Shown: positions 1 to 8,338 of the stretch, piece by piece
How the letters are laid out: every line of letters starts with the position of its first letter
Position numbering within the stretch: the first letter of the stretch is position 1
The notes under the pieces: generated by a model
What the model saw: the letters and a program-made list of their open reading frames with translations, nothing else
Told to the model about the DNA's origin: nothing
Databases searched by the model: none
Program-made: the position numbers and the translations under genes
Origin: Bradyrhizobium manausense
Lineage (GTDB): Bacteria; Pseudomonadota; Alphaproteobacteria; Rhizobiales; Xanthobacteraceae
Length of the DNA stretch: 64,000 nucleotides
Direction: 5' to 3'
Assembly: GCF_001440035.1 (NCBI RefSeq)
Contig: NZ_LJYG01000090.1
Span: 26,839 to 90,838, forward strand

Positions 1-16
1 TACCGCTTCGATCAGG

Positions 17-784
17 ATGCCTCGGCTGACCTCGGGCGGAACGCGGGATGAGCGCGTCATTGCCGAGGAGTGTCCGGTGGCGCTCGTGTTTGACGGCACG
101 ACCATGGCTGTTCTGATGGCGACGCCGTCCGATCTCACCGATCTCGCGCTCGGCTTCAGCCTGACCGAGGGGCTGATCGAGGACCCCGGCGAGATCGAGG
201 AATTGTCGGTCGTTCCCGGTGTCGATGGCATCGAACTGCGAACCTGGCTGCGGCCGCGGGCTGGACGCCGGCTGAAAGATCGGCGCCGGCAACTGGTTGG
301 TCCGACCGGCTGCGGCTTGTGCGGCATCGAGAGTCTTGCCGAAGCCAACCGGATGCATTGCACCGTCGTGCGGCAGATCAGTCTCACGCCAGAGCAGATC
401 CGCGCCGCGGTCGAGCGCCTCAGTGCGGCACAAGTCCTCAACCACGCGACGCGGGCCACGCACGCCGCCGGCTTCTTCCAGCCCGGCCATGACGGCATGA
501 TCCTGCGCGAGGACGTCGGACGTCACAATGCGCTGGACAAGCTTGCCGGCGCGCTGGCCTCGCAGGGCCTATCTGGCCGCACCGGCGCCGTCATTCTCAC
601 GAGCCGGATCTCGGTCGAAATGGTGCAGAAGGCGGCAGCGATCGGCGCCGGCATTGTCGTCGCAGTCTCCGCGCCGACCGCGCTTGCGATCCGCACCGCC
701 GAGGCCAGCGGCCTCACCTTGATCGGCATCGCGCGCGGCAGCGACTTCGAAATTTTCAGCCACTTGGCGGGCGTGCGTCGTTGA
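17..784 (+). CDS. fdhD: Formate dehydrogenase accessory sulfurtransferase FdhD
   Basis: FdhD transfers sulfur from a cysteine desulfurase to the molybdenum cofactor of formate dehydrogenase in the cytoplasm. The protein shows the family core: a GFSLTEGLI segment near residues 46-54 and the CGLCG motif with Cys99 and Cys102, matching the sulfur-carrying CxxC loop of the family, followed by a C-terminal TSRISVEMVQKAA stretch. The first ATG in the window is at 17, but the frame stays open to base 2, so the true start may lie before the window; 255 residues is slightly short for FdhD. No formate dehydrogenase structural gene is visible here, which fits a gene lying at the end of an fds/fdh operon to the left. 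Confidence 0.93.
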   Translation: MPRLTSGGTRDERVIAEECPVALVFDGTTMAVLMATPSDLTDLALGFSLTEGLIEDPGEIEELSVVPGVDGIELRTWLRPRAGRRLKDRRRQLVGPTGCGLCGIESLAEANRMHCTVVRQISLTPEQIRAAVERLSAAQVLNHATRATHAAGFFQPGHDGMILREDVGRHNALDKLAGALASQGLSGRTGAVILTSRISVEMVQKAAAIGAGIVVAVSAPTALAIRTAEASGLTLIGIARGSDFEIFSHLAGVRR

Positions 785-1105
785 GCGACAGACGGAGACG
801 CTCAGCGCAAGATCGACTTGTATCAGGGGCATCATCCATGACTGCTGATGGCCGCCGGACAAGCTTCGACCTCTGAGCCAGGACTCGCGCCGATAGTGGC
901 GATCCGAGGCCAGCAGGTCCTATAGGGGATTATTCACCGTGGCTAAACCTCGATTTTCCTCTGGCGCTCGGACTTGGCGTGCCTCCAGGTCGTGCTCTCC
1001 GCTTGAGCGGAATTCGCCGCGGCGCTTTGGCAATTTTCTACTTGCTGAGAAAACACCGTTTGAAAATCCAACGCTCAAACGGTCTTGCTAGCTAAGCTAT
1101 TGAAA
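785..1105. other. Intergenic DNA between fdhD and the integrated element; old tRNA-Lys terminator
   Basis: No convincing gene is present. The one clear structure is an inverted repeat, ACCGTTTGA at 1055-1063 with TCAAACGGT at 1075-1083. Read on the minus strand it is followed by GTTTTCTC, so it looks like a rho-independent terminator for leftward transcription. Before the element inserted, this DNA would have lain directly downstream of the tRNA-Lys gene now at 32741-32816, so it is probably that gene's original terminator. Confidence 0.6.
1055..1083 (-). terminator. Stranded ancestral terminator of tRNA-Lys
   Basis: A nine-base-pair stem with an 11-base loop is followed on the minus strand by a U-rich run. 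It lies 23 bp outside the left 49-bp repeat, where the tRNA-Lys transcript would have ended in the uninterrupted chromosome. That it served the tRNA is inferred from position. Confidence 0.55.
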
Positions 1106-1154
1106 TGGTGGGCGCACCAGGGCTCGAACCTGGGACCCGCTGATTAAGAGTCAG
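1106..1154 (-). repeat. Left attachment-site repeat (partial tRNA-Lys 3' end)
   Basis: These 49 bases match 32741-32789 exactly. They cover the CCA end, acceptor strand, T arm, variable loop and anticodon arm down to the end of the 3' anticodon stem. Beyond 1154 the sequence diverges from the tRNA, so no functional tRNA can be made here. Identity ends at base 1105/1106 on one side and 1154/1155 on the other. Confidence 0.95.
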
Positions 1155-1272
1155 ATCTTTTACTGCCACATAGTGTGTCATGGTATACGTAACCGCCGGT
1201 AACTCATTGTATCGCGTACGGTTTTCATTACATAGCACTCCGCCGCTGCAACCTGCAGCACGCGCTTTCGGA

Positions 1273-1290
1273 GTGCCAAATCGGTGCCAC
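1273..1290 (+). repeat. Putative integrase arm-type site, left copy
   Basis: GTGCCAAATCGGTGCCAC occurs here and again, in the same orientation, at 32652-32669, each close to one end of the element. Each copy contains two GTGCCA half-units 11 bp apart. The left copy overlaps the integrase start codon, so protein bound here could also repress int. Binding by the integrase or by an excision factor is inferred. Confidence 0.5.
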
Positions 1291-2438
1291 AGCATCAACC
1301 GCTGACCGACGTATTACTGCGAGCCGTCAAGCCGCCCGAGCATGGCACGACCACGCTTTGGGACGGCACGCTCAAGCACTTCGGCGTCCGGATCAGCAGC
1401 GGCGGTGCAAAATCCTTCATCGTTCTTCTGGGGTCCGGGCGGCGTCAGGCCATCGGCCGCTACCCCATCATCACCTTGGCTCAAGCCCGCGACAAGGCAA
1501 AGACGATCCTGGCGGAGCGAACGCTTGGGAAGCACCGACCCAATTCGATCTCCTGGAAGAAGGCCCTTGAGCTTTACTTGGCAGAGGCAAAAACAAAGAA
1601 TAGGCCGCGTACCTACAACGAATACGAACGTGCGTTGCGACGGTACTTACCTTTCGGCGACACCAAGCTTGCCGATATTACCAAACAGGATATCTCGGCA
1701 AAGCTCGCACGCCTCAGCGATGCACCGTCGCAGCAGAAGCACGCCGCCGTCTACCTCAAGACCTTCTTCAATTGGGCGGTCGACCAAGAATATCTCACCA
1801 CCAATCCCCTTCAGTCCTTCAAGCAGGGCAAAGCCAAACGGCGCAAACGGCTTTTAAGCGACGAAGAGCTACGAGCCGTATGGCTGGCGACCGATCAAAT
1901 TGGCGGCCTCTTCGGCGCGATCGTGAAACTTATTCTCCTCACCGGTCAGCGCCGCGGCGAAATCGGAGCGCTGCGCGATACGTTCTACTCCCACAATCAA
2001 CAAACGGTCGCACTGCCGGGCTCGCTCACCAAGAACCACCTGGAGCACACCTTCCCGGTCGGACAGATGGCGGCAACGCTCATAGCGACGCAGATCAAAT
2101 CAAACGACCGCCGCAGCAGTGCCCTCCTCTTCCCTTCCCGCACTTCGATCGAGCGTCCCTTCAACGGTTGGTCCAAGTGCAAACGCGAACTTGATGAGCT
2201 CGCTAACATCGCTCCCTGGACGCTACACGATCTCCGCAGAACCTTCCGCAGCGGCCTTGGCCGTTTGGGAGTGAGACCCGACATCGCAGAGCGACTGGTC
2301 AACCACGTCTCCTCTCGCAGTGATATGGAAGAGACCTACGACCTCTGGACCTACCTGCCGGAAATGCGTGCTGCCATGGAAACTTGGGAGCGCCACGCGA
2401 TGGACGTTATCACCCGATCGCGCGACTTGGCAGCTTAG
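1284..2438 (+). CDS. Tyrosine-type site-specific integrase
   Basis: This enzyme would insert and excise the element at the tRNA-Lys attachment site. The N-terminal part (about 1-90) looks like the DUF4102/arm-binding domain of P4-type phage integrases, then a core-binding SAM-like region (about 95-180) and the catalytic domain (about 185-370). Visible catalytic residues are Arg223 (TGQRRGE), His315 and Arg318 (HDLRR), His341 and a C-terminal tyrosine, Tyr352 or less likely Tyr357. The start is a GTG at 1284, which places an N-terminus typical of the family; it overlaps an 18-bp repeat also found near the right end. The gene lies 129 bp from the left attachment repeat and reads inward. Confidence 0.93.
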   Translation: MPQHQPLTDVLLRAVKPPEHGTTTLWDGTLKHFGVRISSGGAKSFIVLLGSGRRQAIGRYPIITLAQARDKAKTILAERTLGKHRPNSISWKKALELYLAEAKTKNRPRTYNEYERALRRYLPFGDTKLADITKQDISAKLARLSDAPSQQKHAAVYLKTFFNWAVDQEYLTTNPLQSFKQGKAKRRKRLLSDEELRAVWLATDQIGGLFGAIVKLILLTGQRRGEIGALRDTFYSHNQQTVALPGSLTKNHLEHTFPVGQMAATLIATQIKSNDRRSSALLFPSRTSIERPFNGWSKCKRELDELANIAPWTLHDLRRTFRSGLGRLGVRPDIAERLVNHVSSRSDMEETYDLWTYLPEMRAAMETWERHAMDVITRSRDLAA

Positions 2439-2998
2439 GTAGCGGCGGCCGGCTCGACTTCGGTGTCCCCATCAGCCGCCTTTAGTAGCGTTTCCCGCAG
2501 GAAGCCGACGAATTTACGCGCGGAACGGTACATGGCTATTATGTCGTCCGGCGTTTTTTCGATATCGAAATTCACGTAGTCGAGATGAACAAGCCGGTTG
2601 CGAGTATCGCCGAGTGCGAGGAAGTCTTTAACCGCTTGGTCAAGATCGCCGTCAGCCGCTACTCGGCTTTTCGCCAGTTCGGCGTATTCGCTTCCAAACA
2701 TCGCAAAGAACTTGTTTGCGTTCTTTTTTTCCCAATCAAAATACGTATGGTACTGGCGCGGAATCACCTTTTGCTCAACCAAGCCAACCACGATTGGATT
2801 TGCGTTTGCATGAACACGCGGTATCTCCGCAATAATTCCCGAAATCTCGTGCTCGAACGAACTGGCGATTGCGAGAACTAAGGATCGACGGAAGTTGTTG
2901 TTAGTGTCGCTCGCGAAGGACGGCTGTTCGTTTGCTATCAGAAAATCTACGACAGCCTTGTGGGATGCGTAGAAGGTTTCGATGTCAGCCGGCATCAC
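2435..2998 (-). CDS. HEPN-domain protein (putative RNase partner of the DUF262 protein)
   Basis: The 187-residue protein is predicted to be mostly helical and carries RNRLVH at 133-138, fitting the Rx4-6H signature of HEPN ribonucleases. A tyrosine- and lysine-rich middle segment precedes it. It resembles the HEPN proteins (RiboL-PSP or MAE_28990-like) that often sit directly behind DUF262 genes. Here the upstream DUF262 gene's stop (TAG) shares its last base with this gene's GTG start at 2998; an ATG follows at 2995. The tight coupling suggests a two-component complex, plausibly anti-phage or toxin-antitoxin, in which the DUF262 protein senses or restrains the nuclease. RNase activity is inferred from the motif only. 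Confidence 0.7.
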   Translation of the reverse strand: MMPADIETFYASHKAVVDFLIANEQPSFASDTNNNFRRSLVLAIASSFEHEISGIIAEIPRVHANANPIVVGLVEQKVIPRQYHTYFDWEKKNANKFFAMFGSEYAELAKSRVAADGDLDQAVKDFLALGDTRNRLVHLDYVNFDIEKTPDDIIAMYRSARKFVGFLRETLLKAADGDTEVEPAAAT

Positions 2999-4221
2999 TA
3001 TCCTGCTGGCTTGATAGCAAGCAGCTCGCGGGCCCGCTCATAGCGCTCGGTCACGTGCGTCGCCCGCCCTATGCCTTCCTTCGTTGCCTCGATAAACTTC
3101 TTATCGGACTTAAGGCTTGCGAGGGCCGCGTTGGTTAGCGGCCACACGTCAAGCGATCGATTCTTAAGCGCATCAGTGCAGGCAGCTCGAAACACCGCTT
3201 CGAACATGGCAATGCTGAAACGGCCCGTTCGCTCCACGCGGAACACGTCCATTGAGACGTTCTTCACCTGAGCTAAGAACGCCGAGAACAAGCTCTCTAG
3301 GAAGCTGAGCTGCGTATCGTCCAGGGCCCGCGCTTTCTTCGCGAACGTATTCAAAAACTGGCCTATAGGCTCGGCGTAGTGTTCACCATCCATGGTCAGC
3401 GCGACAACTCTCAAAAGAATCTCCGTATCCTTTGCGTGAAGGTCGGGCTCCGGTTGCCCTATCAGTGCGCGCCAAACCGGTTCGATGTTGAGCTTATTCA
3501 GCCGCTCCATAAATCGCGAGTGGTAGAGACTTCCGCGAATCTCTTGCGGACGGAGGTTCACGCCACCCGTATTCAGGCGATTGAATATCTCGAAGATCGA
3601 GGTGTCACGGTCTTCCTTGGGCGAATTCTGCTTGATGATCACATTGCGTATGGTTCTCAAATTGAACGTCGTTTGATCCTCGCCGAGCGTCTCAAAGTTC
3701 TTCCCATGGAAGCGAGACCGCTGCCCGCCGGCAGCGCCTGGCAGGTACAAATTGAACTTCTGAAAATATGCGTCGTCTGCCAGTATCTCCTTCGGAAGGA
3801 GGCCTTTCTCGGCGACGATCCGGCGAATGGCTGGGCGTTGCGCGCGCCGTGGAAACCGCCCTTTGACAAAATAGTAGATCGACATGAGGCGCTGCTGCCC
3901 GTCGATCACCAAAAACTTGTTCCGATCTTCCTCATACAGAAAAATCTGAGGAACCGGCAGTCCGATGAGCACTGACTCGATCAGTTTGGAAGCCCGCTTC
4001 CGGTCCCACACATAGTTCCGCTGAAAGCCTGGTATCTGAAAGGGCCCAGCTTCGATGAAATCGACGATCGTTCGAATGTTGAAATCGTTCGGCGAAGCCG
4101 TGATGTCATAGTCTTTGAAACTTGCATCGATATCTTCGGAGCCGTCGTCGGTGAACCAGGCCGACTGGTCCTCTCCCTCTTCAGCGACCGCAATATCTTC
4201 GTCTTCACCCAAAGCTGGCAT
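2998..4221 (-). CDS. DUF262 (GmrS/ParB-like fold) protein
   Basis: The 407-residue protein has an acidic N-terminus and then a clear DUF262 domain: FQRNYVWD near 67-74, a VIDGQQR motif with Asp107-Gly-Gln-Gln-Arg111, and a later FNRLNTGGVNL block. DUF262 is the nucleotide-binding half of modification-dependent GmrSD enzymes and of several defence systems. The C-terminal DUF1524 HNH nuclease of full GmrSD proteins is missing, so nuclease activity would have to come from the HEPN protein encoded immediately downstream. It is divergent from the restriction-modification genes; the 306-bp intergenic region holds a LexA-box-like site. Role in defence is inferred from family and context. Confidence 0.85.
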   Translation of the reverse strand: MPALGEDEDIAVAEEGEDQSAWFTDDGSEDIDASFKDYDITASPNDFNIRTIVDFIEAGPFQIPGFQRNYVWDRKRASKLIESVLIGLPVPQIFLYEEDRNKFLVIDGQQRLMSIYYFVKGRFPRRAQRPAIRRIVAEKGLLPKEILADDAYFQKFNLYLPGAAGGQRSRFHGKNFETLGEDQTTFNLRTIRNVIIKQNSPKEDRDTSIFEIFNRLNTGGVNLRPQEIRGSLYHSRFMERLNKLNIEPVWRALIGQPEPDLHAKDTEILLRVVALTMDGEHYAEPIGQFLNTFAKKARALDDTQLSFLESLFSAFLAQVKNVSMDVFRVERTGRFSIAMFEAVFRAACTDALKNRSLDVWPLTNAALASLKSDKKFIEATKEGIGRATHVTERYERARELLAIKPAG

Positions 4222-4527
4222 TCTTGCTTTCTTTCGCCTTCAGATATCGGATGCGGCAGGGCCCGGACGCACACAAGCGGCCCCATCCCGGCCTGTCGCT
4301 CAGTTCTGGATATCACCATTCCAGGCGCATAATGCGAAATCCTGAACGCACGGGGTGTGCCTATCCGGCCGGTACGGCAACTTTTATACGCCCAATCAAC
4401 AAGTTAGCCATGCCGCGACTTTGGCATTGAACATAGAACAAAATAAGAACAGTGTGGGAAAGTTCACGGATTGTTTTGATTCGCCCGGCAGGGTGTGCAT
4501 CATGCCGCTGCAAAGTGATGCACTCTG
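4222..4527. other. Divergent promoter region between the DUF262-HEPN pair and the restriction module
   Basis: No gene is seen. The region must hold promoters for both directions. Its right half is AT-rich and contains three GAAC words (4429, 4436, 4447); the last two form a GAAC-N7-GAAC pair. Confidence 0.5.
4436..4450. promoter_or_regulatory. LexA (SOS) box candidate
   Basis: The sequence GAACAAAATAAGAAC fits the alphaproteobacterial LexA pattern, a direct repeat GTTC-N7-GTTC when read on the other strand. It lies 78 bp before the ribbon-helix-helix gene and about 215 bp before the DUF262 start. A second match to the same pattern lies at 32585-32599 near the other end of the element. Confidence 0.5.
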
Positions 4528-4734
4528 ATGCGCGCGACTGAGATGAGCAAGAACCCGCGGACAACGGCAACGCTGACGGCCGAGCAAGGCCGCCTGCTAC
4601 GCCTCATGGCTGAGCGACGGAAGGTCTCAGTCTCGTGGCTGATCCGCCATGCAGTTGATCGCCTCATTGAAGACGAAAGCAAGGGCTTGCAGCTCACGTT
4701 GGATATTTCTCCGCAAGATCGGAAACAGCCCTGA
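4528..4734 (+). CDS. Ribbon-helix-helix (CopG/Arc-type) regulator
   Basis: A 68-residue basic protein. ATLTAEQ would be the beta strand, followed by two helices, with KVSVSWLIRHAVDRLIED as the second. It resembles CopG/Arc-type DNA-binding proteins. Its TGA stop overlaps the ATG of the methyltransferase gene (TGATG), so the two are translationally coupled; it is probably a controller of the restriction-modification genes rather than an orphan antitoxin. An in-frame ATG at 4543 is an equally possible start, giving 63 residues; neither has a strong ribosome-binding site. A LexA-like site lies 78 bp upstream. Confidence 0.7.
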   Translation: MRATEMSKNPRTTATLTAEQGRLLRLMAERRKVSVSWLIRHAVDRLIEDESKGLQLTLDISPQDRKQP

Positions 4735-6056
4735 TGCCGCAGGCCCCGAAGTATAAGAAGCCACTGCGAGCTTTCCGCTGCCTCGACTTGTTTGCGGGCG
4801 CCGGCGGCTTTTCCGAGGGCTTTCGCCAAGCCGGCTTCCATACCGTCGCGGCCACCGACATCGACCCCTCGGCTGGCGGGACGTACGTTCACAATCATCA
4901 CAAACATGGCACGAAGTTTGTGCTTGGTGACATATCCGACCGGCGCATCAAGGAAGAGCTGTTTGAGACTGTAAGGGACGTCGAGCTTGATGCTGTGATA
5001 GGCGGGCCACCCTGTCAGGGCTTCTCGCAGGTTCGCAATCACAACCGGCTCATCAACGACCCGCGAAACAAGCTATATCGCCACTACGTGTCAGTGATAC
5101 GGACCCTCCGGCCGCGCACGTTCGTAATGGAGAACGTTCCGGGCCTGGAAAATCTAGCTGGCGGCGCCGTCCGCGACCAGATCCTCGAAGACCTCGCGAT
5201 CGACAACGAGTACCGCGTCGAGTGCCGCGTACTTGATGCCGCCGCGTTCGGGGTGCCACAGAACCGATTGCGCATTCTCTTTATCGGCGTTCGCAGAGAC
5301 CTGGAGCTTGCGCCACTTTTCCCTGAAAGTCAGTTTCTGGGATCGCTCCCCTTCTTAGAGCGCCGGCCCAATGGCGATCGTTGGAAGTATCGCCACGGCA
5401 AGTCCTCAGAGACGGTTCGGTCGCTCGCGAAGCTCCTTGACCCTGACAATGCGCAACTGGTCACCGTCGAGCAAGCGATCGGCGATTTGGCGTGGCTCAA
5501 CCCCGCTGAAAAGCTCGTGCGCAAACCTTCAAACGAAGCGATCGCCTACGAAAGCAAAGCGCTCTCCGCATATCAAAAGGCCCGTCGTGCCGGCTCGACC
5601 GAACTCTTCAACGCGGATGTGCCGTCAATTCGCGAGGATACGGTGTTACGGCTGCGCTCGATTCCCCAGGGCGGCAACTTTCGCGACCTGCCCCCCGAAC
5701 TAGCGACGCGATATCTATCCGATAAGAAGTGGGGCCCGGAGCTCGGCCGCGAGACGTTGAGCCGCAAGTATTTCTTTGCCTACCGCAAGCTGCATCCCCG
5801 GCACTTCAGTTGGACGCTCAACACCAAGGCGGATTGTGTATTTCACTACGGTAAGCCGCGCGCGCTCACTGTCCGCGAATTCGCACGGCTTCATTCGTTT
5901 GACGATACATACCACTTCCCGGCCGGCGATCGGCACAGCAGATATCGGCAAGTTGGCAATGCGGTACCACCGCTCTTCGCCAAAGCTATCGGCCAGACCC
6001 TCGCTTCCATTCTTACGCAAGCGGATAAGGCGAAGCAGCTCGCGCTAGCGCTCTAG
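4734..6056 (+). CDS. DNA (cytosine-5-)-methyltransferase of a type II R-M system
   Basis: The enzyme methylates cytosine C5 using S-adenosylmethionine. The conserved motifs appear in order: I (LDLFAGAGGFSEGF, about 18-30), IV with the catalytic Cys94 in GGPPCQGFS, VI (MENVPG, Glu133), VIII (QNRLRILFIG), then a target-recognition region, IX (REFARLHSF) and X (GNAVPP). At 440 residues it is a normal size for this class. It is coupled to the upstream ribbon-helix-helix gene and ends one base before the convergent restriction-enzyme gene; a Vsr nuclease gene follows. That trio points to protection of a site whose 5-methylcytosine deamination is then repaired. The recognition sequence cannot be read from the protein. 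Confidence 0.95.
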   Translation: MPQAPKYKKPLRAFRCLDLFAGAGGFSEGFRQAGFHTVAATDIDPSAGGTYVHNHHKHGTKFVLGDISDRRIKEELFETVRDVELDAVIGGPPCQGFSQVRNHNRLINDPRNKLYRHYVSVIRTLRPRTFVMENVPGLENLAGGAVRDQILEDLAIDNEYRVECRVLDAAAFGVPQNRLRILFIGVRRDLELAPLFPESQFLGSLPFLERRPNGDRWKYRHGKSSETVRSLAKLLDPDNAQLVTVEQAIGDLAWLNPAEKLVRKPSNEAIAYESKALSAYQKARRAGSTELFNADVPSIREDTVLRLRSIPQGGNFRDLPPELATRYLSDKKWGPELGRETLSRKYFFAYRKLHPRHFSWTLNTKADCVFHYGKPRALTVREFARLHSFDDTYHFPAGDRHSRYRQVGNAVPPLFAKAIGQTLASILTQADKAKQLALAL

Positions 6057-7091
6057 TCAGGACTCGCCGAAGCGCCCGCGCATTTCGACCAAGAAGTTGT
6101 CGAGCGAGCGCAGCTTGCCGGTGCCAACCCACGGCTCGATTTCCTTGAAGCGATCTCCATGCGTCTCCCGCAGCAGCGGGAGACAGATGTGATACACGTT
6201 GTGGAAAATGTAACCGCCGCGATCGCGGCCCGGCTCTGCGTTAACGACATTTTTTAGACGGGCAATATCAAATTCATTCGTTATCAACGCGTAGGTCAGC
6301 TCGGTGGTTTGCGTCTTGTTCATTTGAAACGAATGATACTCCGACTGGAACTGCGTTTCGCGATCCTGACGCATCGACCATTTCGCCGTCGCGATGACGT
6401 GCGTTATCTCGCCCTCAACAATGGCAATATCCGGATGAGGCTCGCGCTTGCGTGGATCGCCCTTGTTACGTGGAGGCGCACGCCGGAAACCGGGCAAGCC
6501 GGATACTGGCGTGCGAAGTGGCAATTTTTCGAGCGGTATCTTGGACACGCGCTGCAAAAGAATTAGCAATAGATCTTCGAATCCTTCGCCGAGTGCATTC
6601 TTGCGCTTGTTGCCCAACGTGAAGAAATCGCGGCTCTGGACTTCAATCGTGCGCGCGAGCGCGAGTGCGCGATCTTCCTTGATTCCCTCGCCACGCAGGT
6701 GCGCTTGAATTGCGGAGATAAGTTCCGACTCGGTCTCGCTGTCGATCTCGCCGTCCTCTTCTTCGCGGCGCTTGAGTTCGGCTACGCATCCCTTAAACAG
6801 GACATCAATCTGCGACGGGAGTTCCTTTCGAGAGATATTCCAGTGTTTGCAAAGCAGCTCCGTAAACCGCGCGGCGCGAGCATGAAAAACACCACCGGGC
6901 TGCATGTGGTTGGAATCGTAGATGTGAGCCAGGCCCGCGCCAACGTTCATCCAAAGCAAGCAGCGATACACGTGTTCCCACGCATTCTGCTCAGTGACTT
7001 CGCCTGCGCTCGCAAAATATTCTTCGAGAACGCGCATGCGCGTTCCCTGCCCGAATGGTGTATCCTTAGCCAACCTGTTCCCCGCCCACAA
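6057..7091 (-). CDS. Putative type II restriction endonuclease
   Basis: The product is unfamiliar by sequence, but it lies between a C5 methyltransferase gene and vsr, the usual place for the cognate restriction enzyme. A candidate PD-(D/E)xK core is visible in the C-terminal half: HPDIAIVEGE followed by ATAKWSMRQDR, where the usual acidic residue before the lysine is replaced, so the assignment is tentative. The gene is convergent with the methyltransferase; their stop codons are directly adjacent. The TTG at 7091 is the first start available after the upstream stop, but an ATG at 7037 preceded by AGGGAA is a stronger start and would give 326 residues. The frame upstream of 7091 looks coding but lacks a start codon. 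Confidence 0.65.
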   Translation of the reverse strand: MWAGNRLAKDTPFGQGTRMRVLEEYFASAGEVTEQNAWEHVYRCLLWMNVGAGLAHIYDSNHMQPGGVFHARAARFTELLCKHWNISRKELPSQIDVLFKGCVAELKRREEEDGEIDSETESELISAIQAHLRGEGIKEDRALALARTIEVQSRDFFTLGNKRKNALGEGFEDLLLILLQRVSKIPLEKLPLRTPVSGLPGFRRAPPRNKGDPRKREPHPDIAIVEGEITHVIATAKWSMRQDRETQFQSEYHSFQMNKTQTTELTYALITNEFDIARLKNVVNAEPGRDRGGYIFHNVYHICLPLLRETHGDRFKEIEPWVGTGKLRSLDNFLVEMRGRFGES

Positions 7092-7168
7092 CCCGCCAGG
7101 CCGAATCGCAATCTGGCTGCAACCTATGATTACTCGATCGGCGGCTAGAAGCGAGTCTTTGAATCACT

Positions 7169-7597
7169 ATGGATCGGCTAAGTCCCGAAGCCCGCAGCAG
7201 AAATATGGCACGCATAGGCAGCCAGGACACAACTCCCGAGCTTGCCGTCCGGAGGGTCGTGCACGCCGCGGGCCTTCGCTATCGTCTCCACCGTCGAGAC
7301 CTTCCGGGCAAACCCGATCTCGTTTTTCCGGGCCGCCGTGCAGTCCTGTTCGTGCATGGTTGTTTTTGGCACGGCTGTACAAAGTGCATCGACGGGACTC
7401 GCAGGGTGCAATCGAATCAGCAGTATTGGAATCCAAAGATCACCGGCAACCGCGAACGTGACGCGCGACATGCCGCGACATTGCGAGCCGATGGCTGGAC
7501 TGTCTTCACTATCTGGGAATGCGAGACGATCGATCCCAAGCAGCTCAAGCGTATTGTTGGACGCATCAAGAAATTGCCCTCAGCTTCTCGCCCCTAG
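7169..7597 (+). CDS. vsr: Very short patch repair (Vsr) endonuclease
   Basis: Vsr nicks DNA 5' of the T in T:G mismatches that arise by deamination of 5-methylcytosine, starting very short patch repair. Family marks are MARIGSQDTTPE near the N-terminus, the catalytic Asp50 in GKPDLVF, the FVHGCFWHGC segment with His63 and His68 plus the cysteines of the structural zinc site, and WECE near the C-terminus. Length (142 residues) is normal. It is divergent from the restriction gene and accompanies the methyltransferase at 4734-6056, whose mutagenic by-products it would correct. Confidence 0.95.
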   Translation: MDRLSPEARSRNMARIGSQDTTPELAVRRVVHAAGLRYRLHRRDLPGKPDLVFPGRRAVLFVHGCFWHGCTKCIDGTRRVQSNQQYWNPKITGNRERDARHAATLRADGWTVFTIWECETIDPKQLKRIVGRIKKLPSASRP

Positions 7598-7605
7598 CCC
7601 GTGGG

Positions 7606-8297
<692 letters not shown>

Positions 8298-8338
8298 GCC
8301 GCACAGCTGCGTTTCCGTGTCATAATTTCTATGACCAT

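Noticed and set aside
1092..1298. Minus-strand frame over the left attachment repeat
   Set aside because: Also a translation of the tRNA fragment; no gene features.
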